Assembly (NCBI RefSeq): GCF_021404305.1
Contig: NZ_JABFTX010000002.1
Coordinates: forward strand, 806,001 to 870,000
Direction of reading: 5' to 3'
Origin: Billgrantia ethanolica
GTDB lineage: Bacteria > Pseudomonadota > Gammaproteobacteria > Pseudomonadales > Halomonadaceae
Length of the DNA stretch: 64,000 bases
Positions 17,643 to 25,639 of the stretch are shown here, piece by piece. The position numbers and the translations under genes are program-made. Under the pieces are notes generated by a model. That model was not told where the DNA came from. It saw only the letters and a program-made list of their open reading frames with translations, and searched no databases. Each line of letters begins with the position of its first letter. Position 1 is the stretch's first letter.

Positions 17643-19148
17643 CTAGACACTCTCCGACCTTGCCGCTACCCGGGCTTCCATGCGTGCCAGGAAGACGCTC
17701 ATGATGCGCTCGTAGAGCTGGCGCCCCAGTAGGGCATCCTCGATACCGGCATCCACGTTTGGGTTGTCGTTGACTTCGATGACCACGACCCGTTCTCCTG
17801 CCTGCTTGATGTCGACGCCATAGAGTCCATTGCCTATCAGTCGAGTCGCTTTCAAGGCTGCCTTGATGACTGCCGGTGGCACTTCGGTGGGGTCATGGGT
17901 GGTGAAACCGCCGCTCTTCACGCGTGCGCCCGAGTGGTCGTAGATCTGCCAATGGCCGCGGGCCATGTAGTAGCGACTGGCGAACAGTACCTGGCCGTCC
18001 AGTACGCCGATACGCCAGTCGAATTCGGTGGGCAGCCACTCCTGCAGCAGTAGCAGGGCGGAGTCGTCGAACAGCCGATGGCTCTCGCGCTCGAGTTGCT
18101 CCAGCGACTCGACCTTGACCACGCCGCGGGAGAAAGAGCCATCGGGAATCTTCAGCACCATGGGGAAGCTCATGCCGGCGACACGTTCGGCCAGTGGGCG
18201 TCGGTCTCGGCGCTTGAGCAGGATACCCTCGGGCGCCGGCACCCCCCGTGCCCGCAGCAAAGCGTGCAGGTAGACCTTATTGGTGCAGCGCAGGATATCC
18301 CGCGGCGAGTCGATCACCACCAGCCCCTCATGCTCGGCGAGCCGGGCCATGCGGTAGGTGTGATGGTCCAGCGCGGTGGTCTCGCGGATGAAGAGCCCGT
18401 CGAATTCGGCCAGCCGGCCGGCGTCGCGCCGGGTGATCAGCGAGACGTCGATGCCCAGCTTGCGCCCGGCGCGAATGAAGGCCTTCAGCGCACTGGTGTT
18501 GCTGGGTGGCATGGCCTCCTTGGGATCGACGAGGATGGCCAGGTCGAAGCGGTAGCGGCGGCGCGCCTTGGGGGTACGCCATACCTTGCGCGAATGGCGG
18601 TTCAGCGCCGAGGCGAACAGGTCCTGCTCGTCGACGTTGAGATCGCGCAGCGCCACCGGCTTGAGACGGGCCAGCCGCCACAGGTCGTGGCGTCGCACCA
18701 GGCGTGCCTCGAGCAAAGGGCAGGGCAGACGCTCGAACAGCTTACGGGCGAGGCGGGCCAGCTCGGGTTCGAGGCATTCGCCGAACAGCACCCGCAGAGT
18801 CACGCTGTCACCGGCGAGGCGGCCCTGACGTGCCAGTTCGCCCAATAGCGGGGCCAGCGTATCCAGTTGAAGATCGACCAGTGCCTTGCGCGACAGCTCG
18901 TTGAGGGTCTCAACGCTCGGCAGGACCCGTTGACCGCGGGCCTGGGCGAGCAGCGAGACGTAGTAGCCGGTGCCCAGGTAATCGAGCTCACCGCACAGAT
19001 TGATCACATGCGTGCTGCGGTCCTGGTCGGCGGCACTGCGGTGGCGGCGGTCCAGAGCGAGAAAGTCGTCGGCGCCGATCAGATCCTCGGAGGGGTAGTA
19101 GGGCTGCCAGTCTTCCTGTCGGTCGACGACGATACGCAAGGGGCACAT
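17643..19148 (-). CDS. RimK-like ATP-grasp ligase with RLAN N-terminal domain
   Basis: 501 residues. N-terminal half resembles the RLAN domain often found before RimK-type ATP-grasp domains (DYLGTGYYVSLLAQARGQRVLPSVETL). The C-terminal half is an ATP-grasp ligase: SNTSALKAFIRAGRKLGI, NKVYLHALLRARGVPAP, FPMVLKIPDGSFSRGV, and the Mg-binding VIEVNDNPNVDAGIED near the end. ATP-grasp ligases of this type join amino acids or peptides through acyl-phosphates. This group has been proposed to make or attach small peptides together with GNAT and C39-peptidase partners. A GNAT gene is divergent at 19340. The start at 19148 is chosen because earlier in-frame codons encode no conserved sequence. Substrate unknown. 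Confidence 0.8.
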   Translation of the reverse strand: MCPLRIVVDRQEDWQPYYPSEDLIGADDFLALDRRHRSAADQDRSTHVINLCGELDYLGTGYYVSLLAQARGQRVLPSVETLNELSRKALVDLQLDTLAPLLGELARQGRLAGDSVTLRVLFGECLEPELARLARKLFERLPCPLLEARLVRRHDLWRLARLKPVALRDLNVDEQDLFASALNRHSRKVWRTPKARRRYRFDLAILVDPKEAMPPSNTSALKAFIRAGRKLGIDVSLITRRDAGRLAEFDGLFIRETTALDHHTYRMARLAEHEGLVVIDSPRDILRCTNKVYLHALLRARGVPAPEGILLKRRDRRPLAERVAGMSFPMVLKIPDGSFSRGVVKVESLEQLERESHRLFDDSALLLLQEWLPTEFDWRIGVLDGQVLFASRYYMARGHWQIYDHSGARVKSGGFTTHDPTEVPPAVIKAALKATRLIGNGLYGVDIKQAGERVVVIEVNDNPNVDAGIEDALLGRQLYERIMSVFLARMEARVAARSESV

Positions 19149-19339
19149 GGTGAGTTCCGTTGGGTTGGAGACGATGGCAGGGAACTGCCGAATGCGGTCA
19201 GCATGCCGCTGCAACTTCCTGTCGACAAGCGTATCGACTGGTGAAATGATTTCATGATCCCGGCCCACTCACAGCAGTGTCGGGACGACTACCGTGAACC
19301 TACGACACATGATGTTTGCAGCCCGTTGCGGAGAGTTCG

Positions 19340-19822
19340 ATGAGCGTTTCGTTGCGTCAGGCCCGTCCTCAGGATCTGGACGCACTCTATCGACTGGAAC
19401 AGCTGGCCTTCAGCGGCGACCGCTTCAGCCGTCGGCAGCTTTGGCATCTGTTGAATCGCGCTCATGCCGAGACTCAGCTTGCCGAGGCAGAAGATGGGCG
19501 GCTATTGGGCTACGGCACCTTGCTGTTCCGGCGCGGCAGCCGTCGTGCCCGGCTCTACTCCTTTTGCGTCCACCCCGAGGCGCGCGGCAGCGGCCTGGGG
19601 CGTCGCCTGCTCGAAGCGCTGGAGCGCCTGGCCATGGACCAGGGAGCCGATGCCCTGGGGCTCGAGGTGAGAGCTGACAACCGTGTCGCGCTGGGGCTGT
19701 ACCGTCGCATGGGGTTTCGCCTGGAGCGCTGGCTCGACGATTACTACGAGGATGGCTGCGCCGGCTGGCAGATGGGCAAGTCCCTCGTCGCAGCCGAAGA
19801 ACCGGTTGAAGAAGCCTCCTAG
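19340..19822 (+). CDS. GNAT-family N-acetyltransferase
   Basis: 160 residues covering one GNAT fold: [20 protein letters not shown] at the start, acetyl-CoA-binding [18 protein letters not shown] (motif A, R/Q-x-x-G-x-G/A pattern RGSGLG) and the terminal [20 protein letters not shown] lies 6 bases before the ATG at 19340. It is divergent from the RimK-like ligase with 191 bases between. In related genomes this neighbour is often a GNAT fused to a C39-like peptidase, but the peptidase half is absent here. It could acetylate the ligase product or be an unrelated RimI-like enzyme. Confidence 0.8.
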   Translation: MSVSLRQARPQDLDALYRLEQLAFSGDRFSRRQLWHLLNRAHAETQLAEAEDGRLLGYGTLLFRRGSRRARLYSFCVHPEARGSGLGRRLLEALERLAMDQGADALGLEVRADNRVALGLYRRMGFRLERWLDDYYEDGCAGWQMGKSLVAAEEPVEEAS

Positions 19823-19884
19823 ACGCGCAGGGGGCGCGTGGTGCTGGTAGACTTTCCGGCGTACCGGGCAAACAGGGAAAAGCC

Positions 19885-20370
19885 ATGCCTTCTTTCGATA
19901 TCGTTTCCGAATATGACAAGCACGAAGCCAGCAACGCGGTGGATCAGGCCAATCGCGAGGTCCAGAGCCGCTTCGACTTCAAGGGCGTCAAGGCCAGTTT
20001 CGAGCTGAACGGCGACACGGTGCAACTCGAAGCCGAAGTCGATTTCCAGCTCAAGCAGATGCTCGACGTCTTGCGCAACCGCCTCATTGCCCGTGGTATC
20101 GATGCGCGCTGCATGGACGTGCAGGAGCCGGAGCTTTCCGGCGTGCGCGCCCGCCAGGAGGTCAAGCTCAAGCAGGGGCTGGAGCAGAAGGAGGCCAAGG
20201 ACATCGTCAAGCGCATCAAGGACAGCAAGCTCAAGGTCCAGGCCCAGATTCAGGGCGAGAAGGTGCGCGTCACCGGCAAGAAGCGTGACGATCTGCAGGA
20301 CGTGATCGCCTTGTTGCGCGCTGAGGGCGGCCCCGACCTGGCACTTCAGTTCGACAATTTCCGCGACTGA
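19885..20370 (+). CDS. yajQ: YajQ-family nucleotide-binding protein
   Basis: 161 residues, full length. The opening [26 protein letters not shown] and the late [19 protein letters not shown] are hallmarks. YajQ proteins bind nucleotides, and orthologues in Xanthomonas and Pseudomonas bind c-di-GMP and affect virulence-gene transcription. Single gene with a short upstream gap. Its c-di-GMP link is notable 2.6 kb from a PilZ-controlled polysaccharide operon, but no operon joins them and proximity may be chance. Confidence 0.94.
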   Translation: MPSFDIVSEYDKHEASNAVDQANREVQSRFDFKGVKASFELNGDTVQLEAEVDFQLKQMLDVLRNRLIARGIDARCMDVQEPELSGVRARQEVKLKQGLEQKEAKDIVKRIKDSKLKVQAQIQGEKVRVTGKKRDDLQDVIALLRAEGGPDLALQFDNFRD

Positions 20371-20443
20371 GCAGTGCTTCGCCATCGGCCCATCAGGGGT
20401 CGATGGCAAATCTTGATCTGGCGCAAGCGTGCCTCAAGCCGAC

Positions 20444-20471
20444 CTTGAAATTTCCTCCCGCGTCGCCAATT
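20444..20471 (+). promoter_or_regulatory. Sigma-32-like heat-shock promoter for hsp20
   Basis: CTTGAAA (20444-20450), 13-base spacer, CGCCAATT (20464-20471), against a consensus of CTTGAAA and CCCCATNT. The -35 is perfect and the -10 partial. The spacing equals that of the htpG promoter at 35062-35089. The resulting 5' UTR is about 65 bases. Confidence 0.6.
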
Positions 20472-20508
20472 TTAATTCTGCCAGTACAAGGCCGAATGGC
20501 CTGCCCGT

Positions 20509-20543
20509 TGCGTCACGTGTTTTGAAGAACAGGAGGTGGCGTA
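20509..20543 (+). promoter_or_regulatory. Candidate RNA thermometer in the hsp20 leader
   Basis: TGCGTCAC (20509-20516) can pair with GTGGCGTA (20536-20543), eight pairs including two wobbles. The pairing covers the end of the AGGAGG site and the A of the start codon. Small heat-shock genes commonly carry such melting helices. Drawn by hand, with no energy calculation. Confidence 0.35.
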
Positions 20544-21073
20544 TGAACCTGCAGAAATTTTCTCCCTGGAACTGGTTCAAGAGCGAAAGCGCCGATGCCG
20601 GCACTCCGGTGCCCGTCGAGCCACGTCGCGGCGAGCTCTCGCCGTTGTTCGGCATGCATCAGGAGCTCGATCGCTGGATGAACGACGTCATGCGTCAGTT
20701 CGGCATGACTTCGCTGGAGAGCCGCTTCGGCGATATGCCCAGCCTGCTGCGGCCGCAGCTCGACATTGCCGAGCGTGATGAGGAGTACCTGATCAGCGTC
20801 GAGGTGCCGGGTGTCGAAGAGAAGGATGTCAAGCTCACCTTGGATGACCATCGCCTGGTGATCGAAGGCGAGAAACGCCAGGAAAGCAGCACCAAGGAAG
20901 ACAAGTTCCAGCGCATCGAGCGCTCCTATGGCAGTTTTCGCCGGGTACTCGATCTTCCTGCCGACGCTCGTACCGAAGAGATCAAGGCCAGCTTTGCCAA
21001 TGGCGTGCTCGAGGTGCACGTGCCCCGTAGCGGCGAGGTGAAGACGCAGCGCCGTGAGATTCCCATACACTAG
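20543..21073 (+). CDS. Small heat-shock protein, Hsp20/alpha-crystallin family
   Basis: 176 residues. A variable N-terminal arm (PWNWFKSES..., DRWMNDVMRQFGM) precedes the alpha-crystallin domain (about 75-170) with PQLDIAERDEEYLISVEVPGV and VLDLPADARTEEIKASFANGVLEVHVPR. It lacks a clear I-x-I/V tail beyond REIPIH. It acts as an ATP-independent holdase for unfolding proteins. The start at 20543 has AGGAGG six bases before it. A heat-shock-type promoter and a candidate thermosensor precede it, and a terminator follows. Confidence 0.93.
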   Translation: MNLQKFSPWNWFKSESADAGTPVPVEPRRGELSPLFGMHQELDRWMNDVMRQFGMTSLESRFGDMPSLLRPQLDIAERDEEYLISVEVPGVEEKDVKLTLDDHRLVIEGEKRQESSTKEDKFQRIERSYGSFRRVLDLPADARTEEIKASFANGVLEVHVPRSGEVKTQRREIPIH

Positions 21074-21091
21074 CGAAGATCCACTTCGTCG

Positions 21092-21119
21092 GCTCGCCTC
21101 CGGGCGGGCTTTCTTTTTT
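21092..21119 (+). terminator. Terminator after hsp20
   Basis: Stem GCTCGCC/GGCGGGC with one G-T pair, TCCG loop, then a T-rich run TTTCTTTTTT. Lies 18 bases after the hsp20 stop. Confidence 0.85.
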
Positions 21120-21210
21120 CTAACGCGGCCATAGAGATGGCCGATTGGCCCGCACTGCCGAGATGCGCTTCAATGAGGGGAGCTGGCAACGCCGAATTGG
21201 AGCTACCTGC

Positions 21211-21615
21211 ATGCATTCGCTTCGACGCGCTCTCTATATCGCACTGGCATGGGTCAGCTTTGCACTCGGCGTTATCGGTGTCTTCGTGCCGCTGATGCCA
21301 ACGACCTGTTTCATGCTCCTGGCGGTTTGGGCGGCTTCTCGCGGATCACCGAGCTTCGCTCGGTGGATACGCGAGCATCCGCGCTTCGGTCCCACCGTGG
21401 TGGCCTGGGAGGGCGAGCGCGCCATTCCTCGTCACGCCAAATGGCTTGCCGGCGCCATGCTGGCCTTCTCGATTCTGGTGCTCCTCTTCACCCTCAGTGT
21501 GGTGTGGCTGAAAGTGCTGCTGGTGAGCGGTCTGGCGCTGCTGGGGCTGTGGATCGCCACGCGTCCCGAACCCGTTCGGCTGGGCGGCGACTCGGCACGT
21601 TTCGTGCGCCGCTGA
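21211..21615 (+). CDS. YbaN-family (DUF454) inner-membrane protein
   Basis: 134 residues. Starts MHSLRRALYIALAWVSFALGVIGVFVPLMPTTCFMLLAVWAASRGSPSFARWI, the DUF454 signature, with two N-terminal helices. ERAIPRHAKWLAGAML leads into two more helices near the C-terminus. Function of the family is not established. A GGAG lies upstream of the chosen ATG. It is monocistronic after the hsp20 terminator and 72 bases ahead of pepN. Confidence 0.85.
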   Translation: MHSLRRALYIALAWVSFALGVIGVFVPLMPTTCFMLLAVWAASRGSPSFARWIREHPRFGPTVVAWEGERAIPRHAKWLAGAMLAFSILVLLFTLSVVWLKVLLVSGLALLGLWIATRPEPVRLGGDSARFVRR

Positions 21616-21687
21616 CGCAATGTGCCTTTGAGGTTGGGGAGCCGCCAACCGTACAATGGACGCCGACCATGGACAGGAGTCTTCCCG

Positions 21688-24321
21688 ATGTCTGAACCCA
21701 AGCCGACGTATCGCCACGACTATCGGCCCCCCGCCTACCGTGTGACCCATGTCGGGTTGACCTTCGAGCTCGATCCCGCGGCGACCCTCGTCAAGGCGAG
21801 CTTGCAACTGGAGCGCAACCCTGAGTGTGAGGCCGATGAGCCGCTCGAGCTCGACGGTGAGCAACTGATCCTGAAGTCGATCGCCATCGACGGCCAGCCC
21901 CTTGCCGGCGACGAGTACACGCTCGGCGAGAGTGGGCTGACCGTACACCGCCCACCTCGGTGTTTCCGTCTGGATACCGAAGTCGAAATCGCGCCCAAGG
22001 AGAACACGGCGCTGGAAGGGCTCTATCTTTCCAATGGCATGTACTGCACCCAGTGCGAGGCCGAGGGCTTCCGCCGTATCACCTACTACCCGGATCGCCC
22101 CGACGTGATGGCCACCTTCTCCACCACGGTGATCGGCGACCGGGCGAGCCTGCCGGTGCTGCTCTCCAACGGCAATCCGGTGGAGCGGGGCGAGCTGCCC
22201 GGTGGGCGCCACTTCGTCACTTGGGACGACCCCTTCCCCAAGCCCAGCTACCTGTTTGCGCTGGTGGCCGGTGACCTGCAAAAGGTCGAGGATCGCTTCA
22301 CCACCATGAGCGGGCGTGAGGTCACCCTGCAGATCTGGGTCGAGGAGGAGAACCTGGGCAAGACCGACCACGCCATGGCCTCGCTCAAGCGGTCCATGCA
22401 GTGGGACGAGGAGACCTATGGTCGCGAATACGATCTCGATCTGTTCATGATCGTGGCGGTCGACGACTTCAACATGGGGGCCATGGAGAACAAGGGGCTC
22501 AACATCTTCAACTCAGCGGCGGTGCTGACCCATCCGCATACCGCCACCGATGCCACCTTCCAGCGGGTCGAGGGCATCGTCGCACATGAGTACTTCCACA
22601 ACTGGTCGGGCAACCGCGTCACCTGCCGCGACTGGTTCCAGCTCTCGTTGAAGGAGGGCTTCACCGTCTTTCGCGATCAGTGCTTCTCCGCCGATGTCAA
22701 TTCGGCGCCGGTAAAGCGCATCGAGGACGTGGCCTTCTTCCGCACCGCCCAGTTCGCCGAGGATGCCGGACCCACGGCGCACCCGGTACGCCCCGACCAC
22801 TACATCGAGATCGGCAACTTCTACACCCTGACCATCTACGAGAAGGGCGCCGAGGTGGTGCGCATGCTGTGCAACCTGGTCGGCTGGGAGGCCTTCCGCC
22901 GCGGCAGCGACCTCTACTTCGAGCGCTTCGACGGCCAGGCCGTGACCATCGAGGACTTCGTCGCCTGTATGGCCGAGGCCTCGGGGCAGGACCTCTCCCA
23001 ATTCATGCACTGGTACTCCGAGGCCGGTACGCCGGAGATCGATGCCTACGGCGAATACGACTACGCCCACGCCGAGTATCGCCTAACCTTGCGTCAGCGC
23101 ACGCCGGCGACGCCTGGGCAACCGGAAAAGCAGCCGCTGCACATTCCCGTTCGCCTTGGTCTGGTGGGCACCAAGAGCGGCCGCGATCTGCCCTTGACGT
23201 TGAACGGCGAGTCGCTCGGCAGCGATGGCGTGATCCATCTGCGCGAAGAGGAGCAGACCTACGTCTTCACCGACGTCTCTGAGGCTCCGATACCGTCGCT
23301 GCTGCGCGGCTTCTCGGCGCCGGTGCAACTGCGCTTCCCCTACGCTCGTGAGGATCTGGCCTTCCTGCTGGCCAATGACTCCGACGGCTTCAATCGCTGG
23401 GATGCCGGACAGCGCCTGGCGATGTTGGCGCTGGATGATCTCATCGCCGCTCATCGTAATGGCGTGGAGAAGGTCATGGATCCGCGCGTGGTAGAGGCCT
23501 TCCGTGCCCTGCTGGAGCGCGGCGGCGACGACAAGGCGGTATTGGCCGAGATGCTAACGCTGCCGAGCGAGGCCTACATTGCCGAGCAGCAGCCGCTGGT
23601 GGACGTGGAAGCGATCCACGAGGCACGTCACTTCGTCAAGCAGTCACTGGCGGCAACTCTGCGCGACGACTTCCTGCGCGTCTTTGAAGAGAACGTGAGC
23701 GATGCGCCCTACGCGCCGGAGCCCGAACAGATTGCAAGGCGCAGCCTGAAGAACGTGGCGCTCTCCTACCTGATGGCCATCGAGGACGAACAGGCCATCG
23801 AACTGGCGCGCCGGCAGTTCGAAGCCGACCACAACATGACCGACGTGCGTCATGCGCTGACGCTGCTGACCCACAGCAGCCGCGACGATCTGGCCACTCC
23901 CGCGCTGCGCGCCTTTGGTGAGAAGTGGGCACACGATTCGCTGGTGATGGATCAGTGGTTCACCATTCAGGTCACCCGGCCCCAGCCGGATGCCCTCGAT
24001 CGGGTCAAGCACCTCATGGCCCATCCGGCCTTCTCGCTGAAGAATCCCAACAAGGTGCGCGCCTTGGTCGGTGCCTTCGCCAACCAGAACCGCATCAACT
24101 TCCACCGTTCCGATGGTGAGGGCTACCGGCTGTTGAGCGATGTAGTGATCGAGCTCAACCGGCTCAATCCGGAGATCGCCGCGCGGTTGGTCACGCCGCT
24201 CACCCGCTGGCAGCGCTTCGACGAGTCGCGCCAGGCGCTGATGAAGGGCGAGCTCGAACGCATCCGCGCCGAGAAGCTTTCGCCGAATGTGTATGAGGTG
24301 ATCGAAAAGGCCCTTGCCTGA
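21688..24321 (+). CDS. pepN: Aminopeptidase N
   Basis: 877-residue M1 metallopeptidase that removes N-terminal residues from peptides in the cytosol. The substrate-anchoring GAMEN (264-268), zinc motif HEYFHNW (300-306) and third ligand E323 in LKEGFTVFRDQ are present, and the C-terminal helical domain is complete. The start at 21688 follows an AGGAG and gives the family-typical short N-terminus before YRPPAYRVTHVGLTFELD. A weak terminator-like hairpin lies about 210 bases downstream. Confidence 0.97.
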   Translation: MSEPKPTYRHDYRPPAYRVTHVGLTFELDPAATLVKASLQLERNPECEADEPLELDGEQLILKSIAIDGQPLAGDEYTLGESGLTVHRPPRCFRLDTEVEIAPKENTALEGLYLSNGMYCTQCEAEGFRRITYYPDRPDVMATFSTTVIGDRASLPVLLSNGNPVERGELPGGRHFVTWDDPFPKPSYLFALVAGDLQKVEDRFTTMSGREVTLQIWVEEENLGKTDHAMASLKRSMQWDEETYGREYDLDLFMIVAVDDFNMGAMENKGLNIFNSAAVLTHPHTATDATFQRVEGIVAHEYFHNWSGNRVTCRDWFQLSLKEGFTVFRDQCFSADVNSAPVKRIEDVAFFRTAQFAEDAGPTAHPVRPDHYIEIGNFYTLTIYEKGAEVVRMLCNLVGWEAFRRGSDLYFERFDGQAVTIEDFVACMAEASGQDLSQFMHWYSEAGTPEIDAYGEYDYAHAEYRLTLRQRTPATPGQPEKQPLHIPVRLGLVGTKSGRDLPLTLNGESLGSDGVIHLREEEQTYVFTDVSEAPIPSLLRGFSAPVQLRFPYAREDLAFLLANDSDGFNRWDAGQRLAMLALDDLIAAHRNGVEKVMDPRVVEAFRALLERGGDDKAVLAEMLTLPSEAYIAEQQPLVDVEAIHEARHFVKQSLAATLRDDFLRVFEENVSDAPYAPEPEQIARRSLKNVALSYLMAIEDEQAIELARRQFEADHNMTDVRHALTLLTHSSRDDLATPALRAFGEKWAHDSLVMDQWFTIQVTRPQPDALDRVKHLMAHPAFSLKNPNKVRALVGAFANQNRINFHRSDGEGYRLLSDVVIELNRLNPEIAARLVTPLTRWQRFDESRQALMKGELERIRAEKLSPNVYEVIEKALA

Positions 24322-24569
24322 GTAATTTCCTACTGCGCTCGACGACCCACATGGATGTGGGAAGTGCGTTGGTTCGTCGGGAACGAACCTAGCCATCCTG
24401 GCCGCCGGCGGTGCCGAGGCGTCGGACCGTCGCTGTCCTCATGTAGCGGGCTACACTCCGGCAGCTGCGCTCCGGCGGCGGCCAGCCTATCTTCGCTCGC
24501 TACGGAATTCCGCCTATCCTGGTATCAGATAGTGCCGCCTCTGGGGTGGCACTTTAACTCGGTCTGGGT
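24322..24569. other. Hairpin-rich noncoding gap after pepN
   Basis: No credible gene. It holds at least four short perfect inverted repeats: CCCACAT-GG-ATGTGGG (24346-24361), GGTTCGT/ACGAACC (24371-24377 with 24383-24389), TGTAGC-GG-GCTACA (24442-24455) and AGTGCC/GGCACT (24531-24553). Only the last is followed by a short T run. The arrangement looks like a dispersed intergenic repeat element or a structured 3' UTR. A genome search would be needed to tell. Confidence 0.5.
24531..24555 (+). terminator. Weak terminator-like hairpin, pepN side
   Basis: AGTGCC (24531-24536) pairs with GGCACT (24548-24553), with partial inner pairing CC/GG, followed by TT. It sits between the convergent pepN and DUF1538-module transcripts. 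Confidence 0.4.
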
Positions 24570-24857
24570 TTAATAGATCAGCCAGCTCAGCACCACCACA
24601 CCCAGCACCGCCCAGATCAGAGTGGCGACGATGCGTCGGCGCAGCAGGGCGCGCAGCGCCAGGTAGAGCAGCCACAGCCCCAGCAGCAGCACCGCCATGC
24701 TGACCAGCGTGGCGGGGATTCCCAGCGCTGAGGCCAGGCCGTCGAAGAAGCCCCGGGCGGAGGCGCCCAGGTTGTAGAAGAAGACGATCAGCAGGTCGAC
24801 CACGAAGCGAATGATCTCGCCCAGGGTTTCGCCCAGCCAGGAGAAGAACTCTTGCAT
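24570..24857 (-). CDS. Small membrane protein of the DUF1538 module
   Basis: 95 residues. An amphipathic or hydrophobic N-terminal segment (FVVDLLIVFFYNLGA, about 18-32), a strongly hydrophobic helix (LVSMAVLLLGLWLLYLALRALL, about 51-72), an RRR turn and a last helix (TLIWAVLGVVVLSWLIY). No family recognised. It starts 19 bases after the CBS gene in the same direction, so it is probably the fourth gene of that operon and may be an accessory of the transporter. Confidence 0.7.
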   Translation of the reverse strand: MQEFFSWLGETLGEIIRFVVDLLIVFFYNLGASARGFFDGLASALGIPATLVSMAVLLLGLWLLYLALRALLRRRIVATLIWAVLGVVVLSWLIY

Positions 24858-24876
24858 GCGCAGATCCGTGTTCGGC

Positions 24877-25263
24877 TTACTCGATCATGTCGAGCACGGT
24901 GCCTACGATATCATCCATCGTGACCAGGCCCAGCAACTTGTTGTCGTCCAGCACCAGTACCCGCTTGACCACGCTATCGGTCATCAGGCTGGCGACGTGG
25001 CGCACGTCCAGCGACTCGCCAACGCCGATGGCCGGCTTGGCACACACGTCGTAGACGTTGATCAGGTCGATGTCGCCGTTCTCGGCGACGATGGTCTTGA
25101 GGATATTGGTGTAGGTGATCAGCCCCCAGGCATCGTGGGGATCCTGCTGCTCCACCACCAGACTCTTCAGGTTGTGGTGCTTCATCAGGCTCAGCGCATC
25201 GCGCAGGGTGGCGAAGGGGGATACCGTCACCACGTCGCGGTTCATGATGTCCTTGACCAGCAT
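24877..25263 (-). CDS. Two-CBS-domain protein
   Basis: 128 residues consisting of a tandem CBS pair: VKDIMNRDVVTVSPFATLRDALSLM and VYDVCAKPAIGVGESLDVRHVASLM, each followed by the typical beta strand with VLDDNKLLGLVTMDDIVG. CBS pairs bind adenine nucleotides and often gate transporters or enzymes. It sits 25 bases after the P-II-like gene and two genes after the DUF1538 transporter, so a nucleotide-sensing role on that transporter is a reasonable inference. Confidence 0.85.
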   Translation of the reverse strand: MLVKDIMNRDVVTVSPFATLRDALSLMKHHNLKSLVVEQQDPHDAWGLITYTNILKTIVAENGDIDLINVYDVCAKPAIGVGESLDVRHVASLMTDSVVKRVLVLDDNKLLGLVTMDDIVGTVLDMIE

Positions 25264-25288
25264 CTCGTTCTCTCCGTCAATCTTGCGC

Positions 25289-25639
25289 TCAAACGTCTTG
25301 CCTGAGCCGCTCTTCGAAGCGTTTGACCTGCGCCATGTCGATACCGCCCAGGTGTTCCACCGGTAGCGTCATGACCAGGCCGCGTGAATCCTCGCCGGTG
25401 GGGTTGAGCACCTGGCGGATGGCCTTGAGCACCTTCAGCGACAGGCCTTTCTCGAGGGTCAGCAGCATGATGCACTGACTGCCCTCGTAGGTCAGGCCGA
25501 AGAAGGTCTTCTTGCGCTCGCCGCCGATGCCGCGTCCGTTCATCAGCGTCATGCCCACCGCGCCGGCCTCGGTGGCGGCGTCGATGCACTCCTGTTCGAG
25601 GTCTTCCGGTACGATGGCGACCAACAGCGAAAACTTCAT
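25289..25639 (-). CDS. P-II-like signal protein
   Basis: 116 residues with the ferredoxin-like P-II fold pattern: KFSLLVAIVPEDLEQECIDAATEAGAVGMTLMNGRGIGG at the start (T-loop region contains GERKKTFFGL) and a helical C-terminus. Canonical GlnB/GlnK Tyr51 context is not visible, so it belongs with P-II-like proteins rather than the nitrogen regulators. Its ATG overlaps the stop of the DUF1538 gene by four bases (ATGA), implying tight coupling. P-II-like proteins typically bind and regulate the transporter encoded next to them. Confidence 0.82.
   Translation of the reverse strand: MKFSLLVAIVPEDLEQECIDAATEAGAVGMTLMNGRGIGGERKKTFFGLTYEGSQCIMLLTLEKGLSLKVLKAIRQVLNPTGEDSRGLVMTLPVEHLGGIDMAQVKRFEERLRQDV

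Noticed and set aside
24355..24573. 72-codon frame after pepN
   Set aside because: Starts inside a hairpin, has no ribosome-binding site and no hydrophobic or conserved pattern.
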